DNA of 64,000 nucleotides from the NCBI RefSeq assembly GCF_000425065.1, contig NZ_AULB01000003.1:62001-126000 (forward strand), in the 5' to 3' direction. The first letter of the stretch is position 1, and the number at the start of each line of letters is the position of its first letter. This DNA comes from Actinomadura rifamycini DSM 43936 (GTDB taxonomy: Bacteria; Actinomycetota; Actinomycetes; Streptosporangiales; Streptosporangiaceae). A program made the translations under genes and the position numbers. Shown here piece by piece: positions 59,212-64,000 of this stretch. The notes under the pieces are model-generated. The model saw only the letters and a program-made list of their open reading frames with translations, ran no database searches and had not been told where the DNA came from.

Positions 59212-59248
59212 CAGCGCGGCCGACGATCGGCCCACCGACCGCGCTGAT
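59210..59248 (+). promoter_or_regulatory. Stable 5' leader hairpin
   Basis: ATCAGCGCGG (59210-59219) pairs with CCGCGCTGAT (59239-59248), a perfect 10-base stem directly after the operator. An overlapping GGCCGA-CGA-TCGGCC (59218-59232) gives an alternative or nested stem. It lies in the 170-base untranslated leader of the DUF3830 mRNA. Role unknown; could affect transcript stability or attenuation. Confidence 0.45.
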
Positions 59249-59379
59249 CGTGCTGCAAGACCGTCGCAACCGCTGCCCAAGCATGGCCAGGACGGATCCC
59301 AAAGCGCTCTAACGCAAGAGCAAGAGTCCTTTCGGGTGGCGACGCTCTCGCCCACCCCCTGTTCACGGGGAGGCCCGGC

Positions 59380-59874
59380 ATGCCCAAGCTGATGACCATC
59401 TCCCTCGAGCGGCGCGGCGTCTCGTGCGTCGCGGAGCTCCTGGAGAAGGACGCGCCGCGCACCTGCGAAGCGGTGTGGCGCGCGCTGCCGCAAGGCGGCG
59501 ACGCGTACCACGCCAAGTACGCGCGCAACGAGGTCTACACGATGGTCGAGTACTTCTCGGACGAGGAGATCGGCCAGGAGAACCCCACCGTCACGCCCAT
59601 CCCCGGCGACGTCGTCCTCTTCTCCTTCCCGGGCGGGATGCTCGACCGGAAGTTCAAGGAGGAGAAGAACATCCACGAACTGCCCGGCGTCATCGACCTG
59701 GCGATCTTCTACGGCCGCAACAACCTGCTGCTGAACGGGGACGTCGGCTGGGTGCCGGGGAACGTGTACGCGACGATCGTCGACGGCCTCGACCGGATGG
59801 CCGAGGCGTGCAACGACGTCTGGCGCTCCGGCGGCGTCGGCGAGCGGCTCGTCTACCGCCGGCACGAAGGTTAG
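59380..59874 (+). CDS. DUF3830 family protein (cyclophilin-like fold)
   Basis: 164 aa, ATG 59380 with GGGGAGG upstream. MTISLERRGVSCVAELLEKDAPRTCEAVWRALP at the start and NEVYTMVEYFSDEEIGQENP following match the DUF3830 family, which has a small cyclophilin-like barrel. Members often occur beside Asp/Glu racemase-type and amidase genes of amide or hydantoin catabolism; their function is not established. It is four bases upstream of the next gene. Confidence 0.85.
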   Translation: MPKLMTISLERRGVSCVAELLEKDAPRTCEAVWRALPQGGDAYHAKYARNEVYTMVEYFSDEEIGQENPTVTPIPGDVVLFSFPGGMLDRKFKEEKNIHELPGVIDLAIFYGRNNLLLNGDVGWVPGNVYATIVDGLDRMAEACNDVWRSGGVGERLVYRRHEG

Positions 59875-59878
59875 AGCG

Positions 59879-60652
59879 GTGGCCGCCCAGATGACATTCG
59901 ACCCCACGCTGGTCGTCGGTCCCGAACTGCTCGCCCAGCAGGGGATCGGCGTGGTCGCGCCCTTCGACTTCGCGCTCGACCGCGAACTGTGGCGCTGGAC
60001 GCCCGACGACGTGTCGCTGTTCATGACCCGGCTGCCGTACGTGCCGGTCCCGGTCACGGTCGAGATGGCGTCGGCGCTGTCGGACCACTCGATCGTCCGG
60101 CAGGCCGTCCGCGACGTGCTGGCCCCCGAGCCGCTCGCGGTCGCGTTCGCCTGCGCGTCCGGGAGCTTCATCCGGGGCCGCGCGGGCGAGGAGACCCTGC
60201 ACGAGACGATGCTGGCGGCGGGCGCGCCCGCGGCGGCGACGACGTCCGGCGCGCTGGTCGAGTCGCTGCGGATGCTCGGCGTCCGCCGCGTCGCGGTCGT
60301 CACGCCGTACATCGACACGGTCACCGACCGGCTCGTGTCGTTCCTGGGCGAGCACGGCGTGGAGGTGGTGTCGTCGGTCGGGATGGGGCTGCTCAGCCAC
60401 ATCTGGAAGGTCGGCTACGGCGAGGTCGTCAGCGCGGTGTCCGCGGTCGACCGGCCGGACGCCGAGGCCGTGTTCATCAGCTGCACCAACGTGCCGACCT
60501 ACGACATCATCGCGCCGCTGGAGCAGATGATCGGCAAGCCGGTGCTCACCTCCAACCAGGTCACGATGTGCTCCGCCCTGCGCGCGATGGGCCGGTCCGC
60601 CAACGGCGCCGGGCAGTCGCTGGTGCAGTTCGGCAGCCCGACCGCCGCCTGA
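59879..60652 (+). CDS. Asp/Glu racemase superfamily protein, maleate isomerase-like, two Cys
   Basis: 257 aa from GTG 59879, four bases after DUF3830. The two-domain cysteine racemase fold has both catalytic cysteines: FACASGSF near residue 87 and ISCTNVP near 203. That arrangement fits maleate cis-trans isomerase or hydantoin/aspartate racemase. The middle RVAVVTPYIDTVTDRLVSFL is typical. It probably isomerises a dicarboxylate or racemises a chiral intermediate in the regulon's pathway. Confidence 0.85.
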   Translation: MAAQMTFDPTLVVGPELLAQQGIGVVAPFDFALDRELWRWTPDDVSLFMTRLPYVPVPVTVEMASALSDHSIVRQAVRDVLAPEPLAVAFACASGSFIRGRAGEETLHETMLAAGAPAAATTSGALVESLRMLGVRRVAVVTPYIDTVTDRLVSFLGEHGVEVVSSVGMGLLSHIWKVGYGEVVSAVSAVDRPDAEAVFISCTNVPTYDIIAPLEQMIGKPVLTSNQVTMCSALRAMGRSANGAGQSLVQFGSPTAA

Positions 60653-60670
60653 CCCGCACGACCTCGAGAG

Positions 60671-60686
60671 TAGGATTGTCGACAAT
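60671..60686 (+). promoter_or_regulatory. TAGGAT box with GntR operator ATTGTCGACAAT, leaderless start
   Basis: TAGGAT (60671-60676) is preceded at 16 bases by CTGACC, a moderate -35. The perfect palindrome ATTGTCGACAAT at 60675-60686 overlaps the ATG at 60685. A transcript from this box would begin at or a base or two before the ATG, so the mRNA is probably leaderless. Confidence 0.7.
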
Positions 60687-61467
60687 GTCGCGAACCGAAC
60701 TGAGTGCCGGTTTCCTCTACCCGGGCTACAGCGCCGAGGACGACTACCCGGCCATCGAGGCCGCCCTCGGCGACGTCCGCCTGCCCGTCGTCCACACGCT
60801 GATGCGCGAGGACGCGCACCGCGTGGACGCCCTCCTCGACGTCGGCGGCCCGGACGTCCTGGCCGCCGGCGCCGGCAAGCTGCGGGAGACCGGCGCGGCG
60901 GCGGCCGTGTGGGCCTGCACCAGCGGCAGCTTCGTCTTCGGCTGGGAGGGCGCCGAACAGCAGGTCGCGGGCGTCGCGCGGGCCGCCGGGATGCCGGCGT
61001 CCAGCACGTCGTTCGCCTTCGTGAACGCGGCCCGCGCCCTGGGCCTCACCCGGGTCGCGGTCGCCGCGACCTACCCCGAGGACGTCGCCGAGAAGTTCGG
61101 CGACTTCCTCGCCCGCGCCGGCGTCACGGTGGTGTCGCTGTCCTGCAAGGGCATCGTCACCGCCGCCGAGGTCGGCACCCTCGGCCGCGAGGAGGTCCTC
61201 GCCTTCGTCGCGGCCAACGATCACCCGGACGCCGAGGCGGTGCTGGTGCCCGACACCGCGCTGCACACCGTGTCCTGGCTCGACGAGCTGGAGGCACGGG
61301 TCGGCAAACCGGTCCTTACGGCCAACCAGGTCAGCGTCTGGGAGGGCCTCCGGCTCGCGAGCGGCGAGTCGCCCTCCGGCGGGTTCCGGCCGCGCACCGG
61401 CTTCGGCCGGCTGTTCGCCGCGCCCGTCCCCGAAGCGGCGCCCGGACGTCCGGCCTGGAGGCTCTGA
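60685..61467 (+). CDS. Asp/Glu racemase superfamily protein with only the first Cys
   Basis: 260 aa from ATG 60685, inside the operator palindrome, so translation is probably leaderless. Same fold as the preceding protein, with WACTSGSFVFG (first Cys, about residue 77). The second catalytic position reads VPDTALHT instead of xCTN. One-cysteine members of this superfamily cannot do the usual two-base chemistry; arylmalonate decarboxylase is a known one-cysteine relative, though it keeps the other Cys. It may be a lyase, a subunit or a binding protein. Confidence 0.82.
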   Translation: MSRTELSAGFLYPGYSAEDDYPAIEAALGDVRLPVVHTLMREDAHRVDALLDVGGPDVLAAGAGKLRETGAAAAVWACTSGSFVFGWEGAEQQVAGVARAAGMPASSTSFAFVNAARALGLTRVAVAATYPEDVAEKFGDFLARAGVTVVSLSCKGIVTAAEVGTLGREEVLAFVAANDHPDAEAVLVPDTALHTVSWLDELEARVGKPVLTANQVSVWEGLRLASGESPSGGFRPRTGFGRLFAAPVPEAAPGRPAWRL

Positions 61468-61483
61468 CGAAAGGTGACCTCCC

Positions 61484-62149
61484 ATGAGCCGATTGGGCGA
61501 GCTTGAACCCGTTCCCCGCAAGTCCACCGTGGAACTCGTCTCCGACGAGCTCCGCGCCGCGATCATGTACGGCTCGCTCGAGCCGGGCGACCAGCTGGGC
61601 GAGGCCGAGCTGGCCGCCCGGCTGGGCATCAGCCGCGGGCCGCTGCGGGAGGCGATGCAGCGGCTCGTCCAGGAGGGCCTGCTGGTCAGCGAGCCGCACC
61701 GGGGGCTGTTCGTGATCACGTTGGACGAGGGCGACGTCGAGGACGTGTACCTGGCGCGGCTCGCGATCGAGCGCGCCGCCGGCAAGCTGATCATGGAGCG
61801 GAACCGGGGCGAGGCCGTCGCCCGGCTCACCGACGCCCTGGAGGGCCTGGTCGAGGCCGCGCGCGAGCGCGACCGCGTGAAGATGAGCGACGCCGACCAG
61901 GCGTTCCACGAGGTGCTCGTGAGCGCGTCCGGCAGCCAGCGCCTCGAGCGGATGGCGCACACGCTGCTGGTCGAGACGCGGATGTGCCTCAACGCCCTGC
62001 AGGACACCTACCCCGAGCCGGACGACCTCGTCGAGGAGCACCGGCGCATCGTCGACGCCATCGGCGACGGGGAGGAGGAGCGGCTGATGCGGCTCATCGA
62101 GGAGCACATGACCGACTCCATCCAGAGGCTTCGGAAGGAGGCCGGGTAA
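61484..62149 (+). CDS. GntR family (FadR/FCD) transcriptional regulator
   Basis: 221 aa, ATG 61484 with AAAGGTGACCTCCC upstream. N-terminal winged HTH (ELVSDELRAAIMYGSLEPGDQL, then GISRGPLREAMQRLVQEGLL). The C-terminal all-helical FCD domain (VYLARLAIERAAGKLIME; ADQAFHEVLVSASGSQRL) has the expected metal-binding Asp/His positions. FCD regulators bind TNGT-N-ACNA type sites. Three ATTGTC(G/A)ACAAT sites at neighbouring promoters match that. I infer autoregulation with induction by a pathway acid. Confidence 0.9.
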   Translation: MSRLGELEPVPRKSTVELVSDELRAAIMYGSLEPGDQLGEAELAARLGISRGPLREAMQRLVQEGLLVSEPHRGLFVITLDEGDVEDVYLARLAIERAAGKLIMERNRGEAVARLTDALEGLVEAARERDRVKMSDADQAFHEVLVSASGSQRLERMAHTLLVETRMCLNALQDTYPEPDDLVEEHRRIVDAIGDGEEERLMRLIEEHMTDSIQRLRKEAG

Positions 62150-62182
62150 AGACTGGCCCCACGGCCACATTCATGGCCCCTC

Positions 62183-62200
62183 CCCCTCCGTCCGGAGGGG
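62183..62200 (+). terminator. Perfect short inverted repeat after the GntR gene
   Basis: CCCCTCCG-TC-CGGAGGGG, eight base pairs with a two-base spacer, 34 bases past the GntR stop. There is no T-tract. It may be a terminator isolating the regulator from the aminotransferase promoter. Confidence 0.45.
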
Positions 62201-62210
62201 CGCGGTGGCC

Positions 62211-62232
62211 TAGGCTGTCGATTGTCGACAAT
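62211..62232 (+). promoter_or_regulatory. TAGGCT box and GntR operator before the aminotransferase gene
   Basis: TAGGCT (62211-62216) followed by the perfect palindrome ATTGTCGACAAT at 62221-62232, 19 bases before the aminotransferase ATG. Same site as at 60675. The -35 region is not obvious. Confidence 0.65.
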
Positions 62233-62250
62233 CTACCGAGAGGGACTCCG

Positions 62251-63504
62251 ATGGCGACGCTGTCACCTCTGCTGAAGCAGGCGACCCCCGTCCTGGCCGA
62301 GCGCGGCGAGGGCGTGTACCTCTACGACGGCGACGGCCGCCGGTACCTCGACTTCACCGCGGGCATCGGCGTCACCAACACCGGCCACTGCCACCCGCGC
62401 GTGGTCGCGGCCGCGCAGGAGCAGGTCGCCACGCTGATCCACGGCCAGTACACGACGGTCATGCACCGGCCGCTCCTGCGCCTCGTCGAGGCGCTCGGCG
62501 GCGTGCTGCCGTCCGGCCTCGACTCGGTGTTCTTCCTCAACTCCGGCAGCGAGGCCGTGGAGGCGTCCATCCGGCTCGCCCGGCACGCCACCGGACGGCA
62601 GAACATCGTCGTCTTCCACGGCTCGTTCCACGGCCGCACCATGGGCGCCGCCGCGCTCACCACCGCCGGCACCAAGTTCCGCGCCGGGATCGGCCCGCTG
62701 ATGCCCGGCGCCGTCGTCGCCCCGTTCCCGCAGGCGTACCGGTACGGGTGGGACGAGGACGAGGCCGTCCGGTTCGCGCTCCGCGAGCTCGACTACGTCC
62801 TCGCGACCACCTCGCCCGCCGCCGACACCGCCGCGTTCGTCGTCGAGCCGGTCCTCGGCGAGGGCGGCTACATCCCGGCGCCGCCCGCGTTCCTCGAGGG
62901 GCTCCGCGAGCGGGCCGACCGGCACGGCGCCCTCCTCATCGTCGACGAGGTGCAGACCGGGTACGGCCGCACCGGGAAGTTCTGGGGCCACGAGCACAGC
63001 GCCATGCGCCCCGACGTCCTCATCACCGCGAAGGGGCTGGCCAGCGGATTCCCCCTCTCGGCGATCGCCGCGCCCGCCGCGGTCATGGAGAAGGCGTGGC
63101 CGGGGTCGCAGGGCGGCACCTACGGCGGCAACGCGGTGTCGTGCGCCGCCGCGCTCGCCACCCTGGAGGTCATCCGCGAGGAGGACCTCGTCGGCAACGC
63201 GGCCCGCCTCGGCGCCCGGCTGAACGACGGCCTGCGCAAGATCGCCGCCGACCACCCGGTCATCGGCGACGTCCGCGGCCTCGGCCTCATGCAGGCCGGC
63301 GAGTTCACGACCGCCGACGGCGAGCCCGACGCCGCGACCGCCCAGCGCGCCCACCGCGCCGCCGCCGACCGCGGCCTGCTGCTGCTCACGTGCGGCGCGC
63401 ACGGCAACGTCGTCCGGCTGATCCCGCCGCTGGTGGTGAACGAGGAGCAGATCGACGACGCCCTCGCCGTCTGGGCCGACGCGGTGGCCGAGGCCACCGC
63501 CTGA
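62251..63504 (+). CDS. Class III PLP aminotransferase (4-aminobutyrate type)
   Basis: 417 aa, ATG 62251 with GAGGG upstream. Fold type I aminotransferase: NSGSEAVEASIRLAR near residue 95, HGSFHGRTMGAAALT, VEPVLGEGG, DEVQTGYGRTG near 234 and the PLP lysine in ITAKGLASGFPL near 261. It transfers the omega or alpha amino group to 2-oxoglutarate; 4-aminobutyrate, beta-alanine or ornithine-like donors fit. Controlled by the GntR operator. It would provide a semialdehyde or keto acid for the regulon's dehydrogenase. Confidence 0.92.
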   Translation: MATLSPLLKQATPVLAERGEGVYLYDGDGRRYLDFTAGIGVTNTGHCHPRVVAAAQEQVATLIHGQYTTVMHRPLLRLVEALGGVLPSGLDSVFFLNSGSEAVEASIRLARHATGRQNIVVFHGSFHGRTMGAAALTTAGTKFRAGIGPLMPGAVVAPFPQAYRYGWDEDEAVRFALRELDYVLATTSPAADTAAFVVEPVLGEGGYIPAPPAFLEGLRERADRHGALLIVDEVQTGYGRTGKFWGHEHSAMRPDVLITAKGLASGFPLSAIAAPAAVMEKAWPGSQGGTYGGNAVSCAAALATLEVIREEDLVGNAARLGARLNDGLRKIAADHPVIGDVRGLGLMQAGEFTTADGEPDAATAQRAHRAAADRGLLLLTCGAHGNVVRLIPPLVVNEEQIDDALAVWADAVAEATA

Positions 63505-63779
63505 CCCGCCGCCCGGACGCCCCGCGAAGCCCCGGCTCCGCGGGGCGTCCCGCTCCCCCGGTCCCGACGCGAGATCCGGCTGCGGGGACGCCCGCGGGGT
63601 CGGTCCACTCGCCCCTATCGCGGGGTTCGCGCTGGGCGGCGTCCTGGTGGCTGCGCTGCCGGCGCGAGGCGCGCCGCTCGCGGCGGCGGGACTGAACCTG
63701 CTGGCGGCGGCTTCCCCCGCGACGACGCCCGCCTGACCGCTGTTACATTCCGAATTCGGTTCTCACGGCTGGAGGCGCG
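63505..63779. promoter_or_regulatory. Intergenic region with a palindrome before the last gene
   Basis: No gene seen in these 275 bases. After the terminator, the palindrome CCGAATTCGG at 63750-63759 lies 20 bases before the acyl-CoA dehydrogenase start, next to TTACAT. It is a possible operator. Confidence 0.4.
63515..63550 (+). terminator. Strong hairpin terminator after the aminotransferase gene
   Basis: GGACGCCCCGCG (63515-63526) and CGCGGGGCGTCC (63539-63550) form a perfect 12-base stem with a 12-base loop, 11 bases past the stop. Typical GC-rich actinobacterial terminator without a T run. Confidence 0.75.
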
Positions 63780-64000
63780 ATGAGCATTTGGAACACCCCC
63801 GAACGCACGGCGCTGCGCGAGCTCGTCCGCGACTTCACCGCCAAGGAGATCGTCCCGCACCTGGCCGGCTGGGAGGACGCCGGGGAGCTGCCGCGCGACC
63901 TGCACGCCCGCGCCGCCGGGGCGGGGCTGCTCGGCGCCGGGTTCCCGGAGGCGGCGGGCGGGTCGGGCGGGGACGTCATCGATCCGCTGGTGGTGACGGA
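63780..64000 (+). CDS. Acyl-CoA dehydrogenase, 5' end only
   Basis: The first 73 codons, ATG 63780 behind GGAGG at 63772; the gene runs off the right edge. MSIWNTPERTALRELVRDFTAKEIVPHL and LGAGFPEAAGGSGGDV match the N-terminal helical domain of acyl-CoA dehydrogenases. Substrate cannot be told from this piece. Confidence 0.85.
   Translation, partial: MSIWNTPERTALRELVRDFTAKEIVPHLAGWEDAGELPRDLHARAAGAGLLGAGFPEAAGGSGGDVIDPLVVT

Overview
The window is very GC-rich (roughly 70-75 percent by eye) and densely coded. It has many GTG starts and actinobacterial families (DUF1707, PPOX/F420-type oxidoreductase, PadR-ABC, giant NRPSs). This fits a filamentous actinomycete chromosome; the genus is not fixed by anything I can see, and Streptosporangiales/Thermomonosporaceae is only a guess.

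Region 1 (1-23439) is the right part of a nonribosomal peptide locus. Two NRPS genes on the minus strand (4265 aa, and at least 2125 aa running off the left edge) overlap by a stop/start. They follow a free-standing adenylation gene. Divergent from it are sbnA- and sbnB-like genes for L-2,3-diaminopropionate (Dap). Visible architecture: C-A-PCP / C-A-PCP / C-[A-sub only]-PCP / C-A(Thr)-PCP-E, then C-A-PCP / C-A(Thr)-PCP-E(partial). The third module has only the last ~65 residues of an A domain. The free-standing A protein stops exactly where those residues would start and has a Dab/Dap-type pocket. Together they look like one adenylation domain split between two genes. The first A domain lacks its A7 motif, and one condensation domain carries an odd pyrimidine-only patch. 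The first C domain resembles EntF/DhbF, so a siderophore is a reasonable but unproven product.

Region 2 (23440-32678) is ordinary metabolism: a broken Uma2 gene, an acyl-CoA dehydrogenase, an ADP-ribosylglycohydrolase, a small unknown protein, a PPOX-type oxidoreductase, a crotonase, a class II aldolase divergent from a PfkB kinase, an acyl-CoA synthetase and an ACT-like protein.

Region 3 (32875-43381) is a compact six-gene operon: a GrpE-like factor, a lidless Hsp70, an 878-residue helical/FN3-like protein, a zinc-ribbon GTPase, a GAP1-type protein and a membrane-anchored zinc-ribbon GTPase. I infer a chaperone/GTPase system of the kind proposed for biological conflict; its biochemistry is not known to me.

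Region 4 (43468-56688) holds a nitroreductase, a Bcr/CflA-type exporter, a TetR regulator divergent from a phosphotriesterase-family hydrolase, a PadR-ABC-permease operon whose permease is frameshifted at a 17-base C run, an S1C protease, a YdeP-type molybdoenzyme, a DUF1707 protein and a TetR/alcohol dehydrogenase pair.

Region 5 (56704-63504) looks like one catabolic regulon under a GntR/FCD repressor: amidase, 2-hydroxyacid dehydrogenase, DUF3830, two Asp/Glu-racemase-superfamily proteins, the regulator and a class III aminotransferase. Three copies of ATTGTC(G/A)ACAAT sit at its three promoters. A second acyl-CoA dehydrogenase begins at the right edge.
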